A stretch of DNA of 64,000 nt from NCBI GenBank assembly GCA_947568835.1, contig OX387608.1, positions 6,114,001 to 6,178,000 of the forward strand. The letters run 5' to 3'. The notes under the pieces were generated by a model. That model saw nothing but the letters and a program-made list of their open reading frames with translations. It made no database searches and had not been told where the DNA came from. Positions 1 through 10,690 of this stretch are shown here, in pieces. A program made the position numbers and the translations under genes. Position 1 is the first letter of the stretch; each line of letters begins with the position of its first letter. This DNA is from Protonemura montana (lineage: Eukaryota; Arthropoda; Insecta; Plecoptera; Nemouridae).

Positions 1-39
1 GGATTGAAAAGAAGTGAGGGAATTGCTTATTGCTTATCC

Positions 40-175
40 AGGGGCCGAATCCACAAAGTTTAACCCCCATGCATTTGCGGGTTACGTTGTTATCACCATG
101 GACTGAAAATCTGGATACACACTGTGATTGGCTGATCATCGTAAGGCTCTGGAGTAAAAGGGATCTGGCTCCAGG
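40..175 (+). repeat. Family G TIR element, copy 1
   Basis: This stretch shares ordered blocks with 1388-1540, 4934-5157 and 37746-37879: TTTAACCCCCATGCATTTG, GTTGTTATCACCATGG, GAAAATCTGGA and GTGATTGGCTGATCAT. The copy at 37746 has matching inverted ends, so this is probably a short non-autonomous DNA transposon (MITE). Here the far end after the GATCATC block is degenerate. The copy at 1388-1540 lies in the opposite orientation. The family name is unknown to me. Confidence 0.6.
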
Positions 176-1111
176 AAGATAAAAATGTTGTGATACTTGC
201 AAAGTGTATCGGAAACGCATATAAAAATTATCAAATTTGGACTGAGTATAGAAATTTTAATTTGATTTTTTTAACTTGAAGGCTCAGCATTTAGTAGTGA
301 TAAATTATAATGCTCTCCTTCCTACCCGGCCATTATTTCTGTCTGCAGAATCTTAGCATCGAAAGACAATGGTCAATTTAGATGGCATCGCCCTGCAAAA
401 TTTATTTTGAGTATTTTTATGTCCTATACCTAGATAAAGACAAATAAAGTGTAGGACATAGGACATGGTCTGTAGGTAGGTACTGAAACTAATTTATGGT
501 CGCCATTTTCGTATCCTAAAAATCCTGCTAGATGTAATTGGTTCGTTGACACATTTTTTTGGTAAATTTAGTTCGCCAAGTCGATGCCAAATTTCATGAA
601 CGCTAGAAAAGTAAGAAGACGAAAAAAAAACGGCGAAGCATAAAGTTTGCAGCGTGTGAAACGTGTCTAAATTATTCGAGAAAGTCTTAACCGAGCGTCA
701 CTTTTATTGCTCGCTGCAGGAAGCGGTCATTTGTCGTCTGCTTGAAGATGTTTTACAAACTTATTTTGCACCTTTAGGTGCTTGCCCTTTGGAATTTAGA
801 AGTGGAGTGGAGTGGCGTATCTGGACCTGGAATTCAACGGCCCATGGGCCCAGATTCACAAATGGTATCGATGTATACCCTCATGCGCAAAGGGCACAGA
901 CCCAAGGGTGACTTGATTAGAAAACCCCAGAGTAAAGAAAATCTGGAATCGGCTAAAGAATTGCAGCAAAGCACCTTCCGCTGTATGTTTAAACTTATGG
1001 TAAATGTGAAGATCTCTCGTAAAAAATGGAAGAACTCGAGAATTGCCATATTTTACGATTTCGCCTGTGTTTCTTTCGTAGAAACGCAAACCAATCGTGG
1101 CAAAGCGAGAC
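176..1111. other. Unassigned AT-rich sequence
   Basis: No gene, RNA or repeat copy recognised. Short open frames overlap on both strands in 663-1243. The longest runs into the tRNA-like repeat that follows, and none shows a domain. Confidence 0.5.
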
Positions 1112-1290
1112 TGAAAAGTGTGCGACCGAACCGGGATACGAACCCGGGACGACCCGGCTGCCGGTTACCAACTGAGCTATCCACGCGATTCTAGGCTCGC
1201 TGGTGGGGTAAGGGACCAGCAGAAGAAGAGGCCACATAGTCACGTACTTAGCAACTTAGTGTATGCTAATTCAAAAGCCCAATAGCCAGA
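1112..1290 (-). repeat. Family C tRNA-like SINE/foldback copy
   Basis: On the - strand, 1192-1124 reads as a tRNA-like head: a box A block GATAGCTCAGTTGGTA and a box B block GGGTTCGTATCCCGG. The sequence beyond the head (about 1193-1290) matches that at about 5640-5740 in order, including AAGAGGCCACA-like and ATGCTAATTCAA blocks. The 3' acceptor arm does not pair with the 5' arm, so this is a repeat derived from a tRNA, not a tRNA gene. Its end next to the head starts GCGAGACTGAAAAGTGTGC, like the inner part of the left arm of the 5497 copy. Confidence 0.7.
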
Positions 1291-1387
1291 CAAGACCGTT
1301 ACCATCCCTAATATCAAGTTTCAATCTAGAAAAAATTAATGGTCGTAGAGGGATTTTTTGGTTTCTCTGCGACCGGATCTACATAGG

Positions 1388-1540
1388 ATAAATTAGGTTT
1401 AACCCAGGAGTTTCAAGATGATCAGTCAATCACAGCTTGTGTTTCCAGATTTTCAGGGGTAGTTGCCATGGTGATAACAACTAACCTCAAAATATATGTG
1501 GGTTAAGCTTAACTTCTGCTTTGTGGAATCAGTTCCTGGT
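1388..1540 (-). repeat. Family G TIR element, copy 2 (inverted)
   Basis: The reverse complement contains AAGCAGAAGTTAAGCTTAAC, then GTTGTTATCACCATGG, then CTGAAAATCTGGAAACAC and TGACTGATCATC. That is the block order of 37746-37879. It ends at TTCTGCTTTGTGGA, matching the CCACAAAG border that starts copy 1. Together the two copies bracket about 1.2 kb as inverted repeats. Confidence 0.65.
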
Positions 1541-1641
1541 GTTTCTTCATAGGAACGCACCGGAGAAAAGTAAAACATCACCGTTTTGTCAAGCGACGTT
1601 TCAACTTGATAAAGACTCACAGACAGAAGCCCAAAACCTAT

Positions 1642-1671
1642 GGGGGAGGGGGAGGGAGGGAGGGAGGAGGA
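1642..1671 (+). repeat. G-rich run (G-quadruplex motif)
   Basis: There are at least five runs of three or more G separated by single A residues (GGGGGAGGGGGAGGGAGGG). This satisfies the usual G-quadruplex pattern. A similar run occurs at 32350-32370. No function is implied. Confidence 0.6.
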
Positions 1672-1964
1672 TGTCTACGCGGGCGTCGCGTCCCATCCGA
1701 TTGTATAACTAGGACAGTTCACGTGGTGTGTCGAGAGCTGTTGTTTTTCTGTCCGGTCTGAGAAGAGATGGGGTAAGAGTTCTTGGCAAGCATCGTTTTT
1801 CGAATTCAAACTCCAGTAAGACAGACAAGAGTTCCGCCGGCGACATGAGCGGCGACTTATTTTGTTATTGGAATGAACTATTCGTGTTCGGCAGACGATT
1901 CAACTCTGGCTGTGACGATGTTTTGTGGTTTAGAAAAACGATACGACTCGAGTAGGGTGGATTT

Positions 1965-2196
1965 GAAAGTGTTTAGCTTTTGTCAAACACTTTTTAAACT
2001 ACGGTTTGAATGCTGTGTGAAGAACAACTTAATTTCCCCGCTTTTCGTAACTTTTACCTGTTACTTTATCAAGGGTTAAAGTAGTCCTTCACTTAGGTAC
2101 TTTAGTTTCTCACTTAGCATCGAAAATCAAGTTAGAAACGTTTTGTCAAAACTAATGCTAAGGTTAGATAGAGTAGACATGAGTCTAAAAACCATA
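1965..2196. repeat. Family D palindromic element, partial copy
   Basis: The right half ends in AGACATGAGTCTAAAAACCA. The middle carries GTTACTTTATCAAGGGTTAA and the left arm carries TGAATGCTGTGTGAAGAACA. These match the 292-bp palindrome at 19996-20287 in order. The outer left arm is missing or diverged, so the copy no longer folds end to end. Confidence 0.65.
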
Positions 2197-3276
2197 TTTG
2201 AAGCTTTTGTGTTTTTGATGATATATCCGCTTAAAATTTAGTCGAATCAAGAGTAAGTCTTCCAACCCCATGGTCTCTTAAAATTATAATTAAGAAAAAT
2301 TTCGTCAGTTATTATTTATTTAAAAAAAGTTACTTTGTTTAAAGGGCTTTCTTATCAGACACATTAGGTAACTCTGCCAGGTAACTCAGTTTTCCGTAAT
2401 TAGTAGGTCTACCTTTTAGCCATAGCTTAGCCAAATAGCTCAAAATGACTAAAATGCACTTGCTGGTACTTCAGCATTTTCCGGCTATTTTCATCTCGTC
2501 AATTAACAACTGCAAGTGCGCATGACTCAGTGCTTACCTGTAACTGCAGCTCAGTGCAATCGCCGGGGTGAGCAAAGTGCAACCGGGGTCTGAAAAAAAA
2601 AACCCAAAAAACAAATTCAACATTAGTTACAGTCAATATACGTTGGACATCCCAAAAATGGATCCACTCTCCTTCACGTTCATTAAACATCTATGTTAAT
2701 TAAATTTTAATTAAAAAAAATGTCATGAAGGCTACACAGGAAGAGCTGGTCCGTGATTGCAATGAACAGTGATTCTTACAGGAATAGAAACGGAGCTTTA
2801 AGCTCACATATAAGTGTATTTGTATTATTTTGGCAAAGGACACTTTTTAAAGAAAAAAAAAAAATACTTGTCGCTTCGATTTTTTTTTGCTGTAAATATA
2901 TAATTAACCTAAATAAACGGTCCGAGTCTCGATTATTCTTTCTTCCTAACTGTAACAAATTGGATTACCCTTTGATGCATAAATAACAACACAGTTGTAC
3001 ACGCGAGCAAAACAAGAAAATAGAGTTTTGAACAATCTTTTCGCAAGTGTATTAGCTAAATGTTGGAATGTTGCAGCGTATTGTACGCGAGGTCGCGGAT
3101 TGCTTTCGATCATGTTTGAAATAGCTTTCCGAGTCTTCGAGACCACCCAATTGAAAGCAATTATCTCAAGATAAACTTTCAAAAACGCACTCGGATTCGA
3201 AGGGAAGCGTCATAAACAATTTGGAATCGAAATAGCAGCAGTATAAAAATCACGGTCACTGATAGGTTTGGCAAGT
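2197..3276. other. Unassigned AT-rich sequence
   Basis: Nothing beyond homopolymer A/T runs (2590-2612, 2857-2891) was recognised. The short open frames show no domain or exon signals. Confidence 0.5.
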
Positions 3277-3387
3277 TAAGCGACACTAAGCTGGGTAAGG
3301 TATTGAATGGGTGATCCCTGAATGGTTTGGAGTGTTGGAAACACCGGTTCTAGTGAGATCATCGAAGTTAAGAAACACTGTGACTTA
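3277..3387 (+). repeat. Family A 5S-rRNA-derived head fragment
   Basis: Contains TATTGAATGGGTGATCCCTG, GTTGGAAACACCGGTTCTAG and GATCATCGAAGTTAAG. These correspond to the 5S rRNA box C segment (TTGGATGGGTGACC) followed by the start of a second 5S unit (AACACCGGTTCTCG and CACCGAAGTTAAGC). The order shows that two 5S-derived units were joined head to tail. No SINE body follows. Confidence 0.75.
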
Positions 3388-4930
3388 AAAAAAACACATA
3401 CACCGAGCAAATGAGGAACTTTAATTGTAATTGATCAAGTTGGCATGCTCCTTTGACAATGTAAAAGTGTCAAAAAACCAATAGGTGTCCATTACAAGAG
3501 TGCCAACTGCCAAGAAATGTAAAAAAAAGTCTACAAAAAAAATTATAACAACTCCACTATGTGTAAGAAGCTGAAGTAATTGATCCAAATTCAAATTTTA
3601 TTAAGAAAAGCTCTGATATTTTTAAGCGAATCGATAGAAGCAACGATAGCTAGATGTAGATTGCATTTTCCTTTCCTAATTTCCTAGAACTTCAAACAAG
3701 TTGCTGACCAACATTGAAAGCCGAATTACCTATGGGTGCTAAGGAACTAGGACCAAGAAGGAAGAACAAGAAAACTACAAACTACAACATTTTGCACTTT
3801 TCCCAGTTTCAAGTTAAGAAATTTTAGTTCAAGTTTAGTTTGAGTTCAAGTTTTAGTTCAAGTTAAAAGTTTTTGAATGCATGTAAATCTTTCTTTATAG
3901 ATGGAAAGCTTAGAGATGGAAAGCTTATCATCGGCCCCCTTACAGCTAAACATTATAAGATTATTCCTCTTATTTATGCATTTATTCATATGATATTCAT
4001 ATTCATGTGATATAGTAGGGCTTCGAGAAAGCAATTCAAGTTGCATTGTAAATAAACGTAGTATTTTAACCTTTAAATTTATTATTCTTTAAAAAAATTA
4101 GCTAGGTGCATGAAAACACAGCCCAGTCGTACACCCCTCCCCATTCATACCCACATAATACAGTACGTTTCCTAAACACAATTTAAAACTTGAATAATCA
4201 TTTCTACAAATTTCAACCTTTAAATATGTCAGCATATTTTTATTTGAAAATTTTGTTTGGTTAACACAATTTCTGTCCGATTTTTCTGAAAAATGTATGC
4301 GGTCTACGTACCGAACTTATAAAAATATCCTGAATGTTTAGTCAAAATTGGAATAGCCGTTCGGCCGCTAGAGTAATAAAAACAAAAAAAAAACGGTAAA
4401 ACCAAAAAAAAACAGACATCGCTGGTTATTTTTGCGGGTTAGTAAAATTGAAGATTCGCTTCGTTTGCTACGTTCATCAATAATTTATTTATGTTTATAT
4501 TTATAAATATAGATTCATAGAAATCCCTCTTTACGACAAAATAATGATATTGTAAGGCAACTCTGTGATTACCCAAGCGTCTATATTCGGGAGTTTCACA
4601 GACGAAGACGTAATTGCGCCTGCTTCGCCAATCGTAGATAGAAAACAAATCACAGAACGTGAAAGATGCCCGCAAGCCGCGCTTCTACAAAGCAATAAAT
4701 GTGCCATTTTGCGTAATTTGCGTGGATCTATCGCGTTATGGGAGCGCAATTAGCGACATGTGCGGCGTAATGTACTTGCAGACATTGCGCTTGTAGCCCG
4801 ACCGGAATACGGGCTCGTGTTCAATGTAATATATTGATACATGAATGTACAACATTGGTGTTACGTTTTGGAGGATAGATTCTTCACGTTTTTATCCTGT
4901 GTCATTGACCTCTTCTACAAAGTAGAGTAA
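3388..4930. other. Unassigned sequence with a short minisatellite
   Basis: 3806-3866 is a short degenerate array of TTTAGTTCAAG-like units. Otherwise no gene, RNA or repeat copy was recognised. A small CpG-richer patch at 4565-4760 has overlapping open frames on both strands and no recognisable product. Confidence 0.5.
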
Positions 4931-4933
4931 AGG

Positions 4934-5157
4934 ATAAACCCTCAACAATGTCGGGATAAAGTTGTTGGTGCCGTGGTAACAACTCGTTAAAATTAACAAA
5001 CACGGTCTGTGATTGGGTGATCATCTTAAAACTTCTGGTTTAAACTTAAACCCTTGTTAAAATTAGTGGGTTAAGTTGTTATCACCGTGGTAACCACTGA
5101 AAATCTGGAAACAGTCGGTGAATGGCCGTGATCATCTTTAAAGACCGGGGCTAAAAT
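4934..5157 (+). repeat. Family G, two tandem copies
   Basis: Two head-to-tail copies: 4934-5050 and 5046-5157. Each carries GATAAAGTTGTT- or GGGTTAAGTTGTTATCACC-type blocks, then GTGGTAAC, then a GTGATTGGGTGATCATCTT-like block. They meet at TTTAAACTTAAACCC. A tandem arrangement may reflect insertion of one copy at the edge of another. Confidence 0.6.
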
Positions 5158-5496
5158 TGATTTATTTTTTTGGGGTATCTGGCCACTGGATTTTTTATAC
5201 GTGTAGGTGTTTTAGGTGTAAAACATACGAGAAAAACTAAGAAAATTGTACCAGGAAAATTAGGCTTAAGCTAGGAATTTGAGCTACCTCAGAGGAGAAA
5301 AACCTTGCATATTTGTAATAGCTCGAACATCGCAAAACTAACCTGACGAGATCGTTATGAATTTGTAATTTGTAAAATGATTGTTTCTCTTTAGCATAGA
5401 AAATTTTGAATCCAAGGTCACAAATTCACCATTAACTTTTATTTACCAGTCGTCAAACAACATGTTCACTGCAAGGTTTTTGGTTTAACTGGTCAT
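5158..5496. other. Unassigned sequence
   Basis: AT-rich. No coding, RNA or repeat signal seen. Confidence 0.5.
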
Positions 5497-5836
5497 TACA
5501 CTAGGTACCTGAAACCAGCAAGCGATGGATGGAAGGGAAGCTAGGCTGAAAAAGTATGCAACTGAACCGGGATACGAACCCAGGACCTCCCAACTGCCGG
5601 TCGATGCTCTACCAACTGAGCTATCCGGGCACACATATTCCAGTTATCGCCAGGTAGGCTAAGGGATCCACTCAATGGGGAAGAGGTCGAGGCGACTTAG
5701 CAACCTTATTATGAGATGCTAATTCAATGGCCACAGGACAGAACGTCTGTCTCCATTCCTCGAATTCATTATCAGCTCTCCATTCATCGTATCGCGGGTC
5801 GGTGAGACATTTTTCCAGTCTAGCTCCCCTTCCAAC
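5497..5836 (-). repeat. Family C copy with tRNA-like core and inverted flanks
   Basis: On the - strand, 5632-5561 reads GCCCGGATAGCTCAGTTGG, GTAGAGC and then CTGGGTTCGTATCCCGG. These are clear A and B box blocks spaced as in a tRNA. The outer parts form an inverted repeat: 5531-5557 (GGAAGGGAAGCTAGGCTG...) pairs with 5808-5834 (...CAGTCTAGCTCCCCTTCC) with about 5 mismatches in 27. The edge motif GAAACCAGCAAGCGAT recurs at 19152, and related forms are near 37909 and 46005. The acceptor stem does not close, so I do not call a tRNA gene. Confidence 0.7.
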
Positions 5837-6623
5837 CTGTTCATTATTACTATATATCTTTCGAAATATGTCCAATTATTACCTCATTGTTATAACTCTT
5901 ACCCGACATCTTTGGCACCCAATCGCAATTTCGTTACAAATTTTTGTTCGACAAATTCCCAGAGACGAAGTCTACACATGTTGTTATGTATCACGCAAAG
6001 CACACAATTTGAATTTGTTTCACAACTTCCCCTCTGTCTACCAAGCGCCTCTAGGTCCTGGACGTCTTTATCCTGCCAATTTCAAAGAAAATTCAAATGA
6101 AAATTGATGGGGCGCCATCGCCTAACGCGCACGATGTAAATAATTATCCATATACAATAAAATCGCGACGCCTTCGGTCGTCGACCCGCGTATGATTTCG
6201 TGTTAGGATATTAGAACAACAACTCGGCGAAAATATTGGTACAAGTTTAGAAATTAATGCGTCATTTCTGATATTGTAAGATTGTTGTAATAAATCATAC
6301 TTAAAGTGCGTATGTTTTCGTATATGAACTTGCTAATTGTTGCGTAAGTTCGTCTAGGGAATGTTCTATTCAGAGTTCAGCGAGAGAACATACTGTTTCG
6401 GCAGATGTACCACCGGTTGTTTTGAGGTGACATCATTGTAAAAAACATTTAATATCCACTAAAAATCAGTTCCGCCATTTTACTTTGGCTCTCAAGCTTT
6501 TGACGTATGAAGAATTTTTGTTTGTGAGCTATAAAAAAAAAAAAAAAAAAAAATCTAGCAATTTCCAATATATAAAATTATTTTTTGATACGTAAAAGGT
6601 ATTTTAAAATCCCGACACTGAGA
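5837..6623. other. Unassigned sequence with poly-A tract
   Basis: A run of about 20 A lies at 6534-6553. No gene or family copy recognised. A 126-codon open frame that starts inside the family C copy has no recognisable domain. Confidence 0.5.
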
Positions 6624-7223
6624 GACTGTAGCAATGCTGGGGCAATCCTTGTGCTGGTATCTTCTCTCACAGGCTAGACTGTAGCAATGCAGGAGACAGT
6701 CCTTGTGCTGGTATCTTCTCTCACGGGCTAGACTGCAGCAATGCAAGAGACAGTCCTTGTGCTGGTATCTTCTCTCACGGGCTAGACTGTAGCAATGCAG
6801 GGGTCAGTCCTTGTGCTGGTATCTTCTCTCACGGGCTAGACTGTAGCAATGCAGGGGTAAGTACTTGTGCTGGTATCTTCTCTCACGGGCTAGACTGTAG
6901 CAATGCTAGGGACAGTCCTTGTGCTGGTATCTTCTCTCACGGGCTAGACTGTAGCAATGCAGGGGTCAGTCCTTGTGCTGGTATCTTCTCTCACGGGCTA
7001 GACTGTAGCAATGCTGGGGTCAGTCCTTGAGCTGGTATCGTCTCTCACAGGCTAGACTGTAGCAATGCAGGGGACAGTCCTTGTGCTGGTATCTTCCCTC
7101 ACGGGCTAGACTGTAGCAATGCAGTGGACAGTCCTTGTGCTGGTATCTTCTCTCACGGGCTAGACTGTAGCAATGCAGTGGACAGTCCTTGTGCTGGTAT
7201 CTTCTCTCACGGGCTAGACTGTA
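6624..7223. repeat. 54-bp minisatellite (family F), array 1
   Basis: Eleven units begin with GACTGTAGCAATGC-like sequence at 6624, 6677, 6731, 6785, 6839, 6893, 6947, 7001, 7055, 7109 and 7163, followed by a truncated unit at 7217. The spacing is 54 bp with one 53-bp unit. The core is CTTGTGCTGGTATCTTCTCT. Because 54 is a multiple of 3, the - strand stays open and gives an 18-residue repeat in places. That is best read as an artefact of the period. The same unit occurs inverted at 15661-15931. Confidence 0.95.
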
Positions 7224-8174
7224 AATGTTTTGAATAGATTTATCGAAGACCGGCACCTCCACGACGGGTTGGTTACTTTGAAGGTGATGGTTCTAAATAA
7301 CGAAGAACTCAATGATTACTAAATAGACAGTGCATTTCTTTGACTGTTAAAACTATTTTATTGAGTTTTAAATGTGATGTTTTATTAATCATGTTTACGT
7401 CTAAAACAGTTAGTCAAAAACCGACAGTTGCAGTGATACGGTAGAAAATAACTGTACGTCAGAAAAATAATTTACATTTGTATAATAAAAAAAAAGCAAA
7501 AAAATTTTTTACTCAAAAAAATGTGATGATGATTCAAAATATTGTACCAAATTCAACTAAATCGTTCGAAGCTTGTAAGCAGAATTCACACTACAAGAAT
7601 GTGTCAAAATGCACAGGAAAAAAAACTGTAAGTAAGTCCAAAAAGAAACAGTTGTACTAAACACTTTTTCTCTATCAAAAAAAGTACACATTTTGACGCG
7701 ACACCTTACATTTAAAAGTCATTTAACGAGCGCTCGTTAGCGGACTTAAATATTACATTGCTGCGAACTGTACGTCGCTTAGTGCGAGTTGATCTAACCT
7801 TTCAAGCAAACTAACCGAAAGACTTAATGGAAGTTATATTAGGAATCCTAAGTAAACAATGTCTAAATCATTTAAATTAGAAGATATTCCACGCGGGATC
7901 GAGTTCACAGTGAGTTTATTTAGCAGTTAAATAAGATTTTACGAAGCGACTAGAACTAAATCAGATAAACCGAACTGACATTTAAGTTATGGCAAAAAAG
8001 CAGCGATTTTCCACCGAATTTTCTTCTGAAACTACTTCCAGGACGAACAGTATCGTTTTCATGAAACATTTGCGAAACTCTGGCATCTTGAATTACAAAT
8101 TATCTGCTTTGAGTCTATATGGTTAGTCAGAGTAACAGCGATAACGTTAAACTTTTCGCAGAGCAAACCTGTAT
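7224..8174. other. Unassigned sequence
   Basis: AT-rich with short GC-richer stretches near 7720-7800. Nothing recognised. Confidence 0.5.
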
Positions 8175-8216
8175 GGTGCTACGATTAGATAAAGTAGGCA
8201 TGATTCTAAAACCTTC
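8175..8216 (+). repeat. Family D terminal fragment
   Basis: ATTAGATAAAGTAGGCATGA followed by TTCTAAAACC matches the right end of family D (AGATAAAGTAGACATGAGTC and TAAAAACC) with a few changes. The rest of the element is absent. Confidence 0.45.
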
Positions 8217-9450
8217 ATAACGAATCCGAATGGGGTAGTGGGAAGCTAGAAGGTAGATCAGCAAGACTCCAGAGAGAAGAGAACCACCCTAGGTTGTAGG
8301 TTAAGGGCGTTGTTTTTGAATGTACAGAAAAATGTCAAATTTTTTTTTAGTAAAATCTGAAAGTTAAAAAAAATATTCAGAATGAGAATTTTCTAAAAAT
8401 AATTTTAAGCAAAATTGCACGGTGATAAACGCAGTTTATCGAACTTTTTTGAAGTTTTTCGAAGTATGGACAATAACATTTTGATAAGTCATGGCTAGAG
8501 ATAGGAAGACCAATTTTGTACACAATATACTCAACACCTTCCTCTAGGTATTGGCAATAACCCTACAGAAGAAAACCACCCAAGTTGTCAATTATAATTC
8601 CTGATTAGGTGTAGAGATTTAGATGTGGTTTTAGTAAAATAAGGTCTAGACCAGGTAATTGTTTATACTTTTGCTATTCTTTTGCTATGAGAGAAATGAC
8701 ACAACTGATCACCCTTGATGAAGAAACACCTGGAAAGTTGCGATAAGTCGAGTTTTTTTTACATTTGAAGACCCGGTTATAAATAGTTTTATTCCTTTCC
8801 ATAACTTTAATTAATTCGGGCGTATGGAAAGTATTTTAATAAAGTTTTACATTATAAGTTCCCCACTCTTAATTGCAGATCTGCATACCAACTTCAAAAC
8901 TAGCTCAATTTTTTTCAAACAAAACCGTTGCCTCATAAAGTCGGATGGTCTGCAACTTCAGAGATATTTCCGCTTCACATATTTGCACAAGAGTTTGGCC
9001 GAATTTTATTTGTTTGATATCTGATTTTCTTTACGACCCGTTAAAGACCCTGTCAGTCTTCGCGAAACTCGTAAAATCCATCTTTCCACGCAGCGATTTT
9101 CCGCGGCAACATTCAGCATGCCAAGCCTTGCTCGTGAAAATCAAAATGTACAAGCACCGGCAGCCGCCCGCCGGACAGATGTGCAAAAGCAAAAATTTAA
9201 TCCACTCAAAAAAAAAAACAGCAAAAACCGATGGAAGGAAAACTCTTGTTATAAAACAGTCAAAACACGCGCACCTCAATAAGTTAAATTTGGATTTATG
9301 ACTTTAGGCTTGGAGCAATATAGTTTGATGGTCGACCGCGAAAACTCGGCCAGCTGTTCGTGATCAAGGGGGAACAAAAGTTCTGCAAATCTCACTCAAA
9401 TTTAAGTAAAAATATACCGTTTCTCTGACGGAATTTTTCTGTTGGTTCCT
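8217..9450. other. Unassigned sequence
   Basis: Open frames overlap on both strands at 8945-9301, a somewhat GC-richer segment (9050-9180). Neither strand shows a domain, so no gene is called. Confidence 0.5.
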
Positions 9451-9785
9451 CCATTATGTTCGGGAGAGAGGTTGGAGGGATAAAAGTTAGCATAGCCACT
9501 TCATTCACCTTGCTTATCAACCTCTCGACAGCAGGGAATAGTGGAGGAATCCTCTTGTTTGAGTTGTACCGTCCTTCAGAAGGGACGTTAAGCTTATGAT
9601 CACCTTCGAGTCCTCCGACAGGAGTAGGCTTGGTGCCGGCACCGGGTTTCTCTTCCTCCATTCTTGTCTATGCTAGGTTCATAATCATCCTTATAATCAC
9701 TGACTCATTTATCGACGCCATTTGACCGGAGCTACAGGACCCGTTGTCAAAACAGTGCGTCGTTAAACACAACAAATCAATCTTT
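9451..9785 (+). repeat. Family A SINE body, headless copy
   Basis: Carries the body in sense order: GAGAGAGGTTGGAGGGATAA, CTTGCTTATCAACCTCTCGA, GTACCGTCCTTCAGAAGGGA, GGTGCCGGCACCGGGTTTC. It ends with CAAAACAGTGCGTCGTTAAA and an A/T-rich tail. The 5S-derived head is absent, consistent with 5' truncation. An open frame crosses this copy on the - strand but only reads repeat sequence. Confidence 0.85.
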
Positions 9786-10690
9786 CAATCCTCCATATAT
9801 TCCCATCAAATCGAATTGAACATCTGAGGGCTTGATCGCCGGCGCATCTGTACTGGAAATTCCGTGACAGGGTGCTTGTTTCGCTCTACGCCAAGAAGCT
9901 AACACTCGCCATCGCCTCTATGCTGAACAATCCACGACAAAGTCCGATTAACCCTTTAGTATAAAACGAAATTTGAGTCAATTGCCAAATCGCTTAGACT
10001 GTTGTTTTGAAAACTACATAAAAAAAATTGCAAAAAAATTGTAATATCACTTTTGGCTAGTGCACGCATGTTTGCCAAACACCAACAGAAGTACTCAACA
10101 AGTTCCAGACCCCTCAGTGGCGCGGGGTAAACGACTTCTAGACCGAGGTGATGCTCTAGCTAGATAAACATTGCTTCTTAAGTGGTAAAAATCACCGGTC
10201 TAAGCAAAATATCCAGCATGGCCGCCGGCCCGCCTGTACACAGCTGTCCGAACCGGCCGAGATCATAATGGCGTAACCAGACGTCGCGACGACCCTGTTC
10301 AACCGATGTCTTTCGATTTCATCTTCGCGGCGTCTCGTTTTAAATCAAACTGCACTTACGAAACGGCCGCGTGAACCGGATGATTTATTACTTTGTGAAT
10401 CCTAATTAGTTCTTGGATTGTGCTTTAAAAAAATGCTTTTAAGTATGGCAACTCTTGGAATGAGCTGCAGTGCGCTTTGGTGCCGTTGGTAGTTGTCGGC
10501 GAACATGGTGGAGGTGGAGATTGTTGGTAGTATGTCGATTTGAATTTCGTCACCGTGGCAAATGTCTAAATACCGCAAGAACCACTTCCGCCAGCGGGAC
10601 TGCTGCAAGACCATGCTGTTGCTGCTGCTGTATAGGATAAATTTAAATCAGATATTTTAGTCGGAGTTGAGGATTTGGCCGATAAAATAT
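9786..10690. other. Unassigned, CpG-richer patch
   Basis: 10200-10380 is rich in CpG and CCGG-type words (GCCGCCGGCCCGCC, GACGTCGCGACGACC) against an AT-rich background. Next to it on the - strand (10614-10402) a 70-codon open frame follows a CAGCAGCAGCAACAG run. The patch could be a promoter or an exon edge, but I see no splice pair, domain or core promoter that settles it. Confidence 0.3.

Noticed and set aside
5561-5632. Functional tRNA gene on the - strand
   Set aside because: 5' acceptor GCCCGGA has no matching 3' strand, the anticodon stem is poor, and the same block recurs in family C copies.
5727-6107. 126-codon open frame
   Set aside because: Begins inside a family C repeat and shows no domain.
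6555-7262. Repeat proteins with an 18-residue unit over the minisatellite
   Set aside because: The 54-bp period is a multiple of three, so any open frame repeats. No start context, splice signals or known domain.
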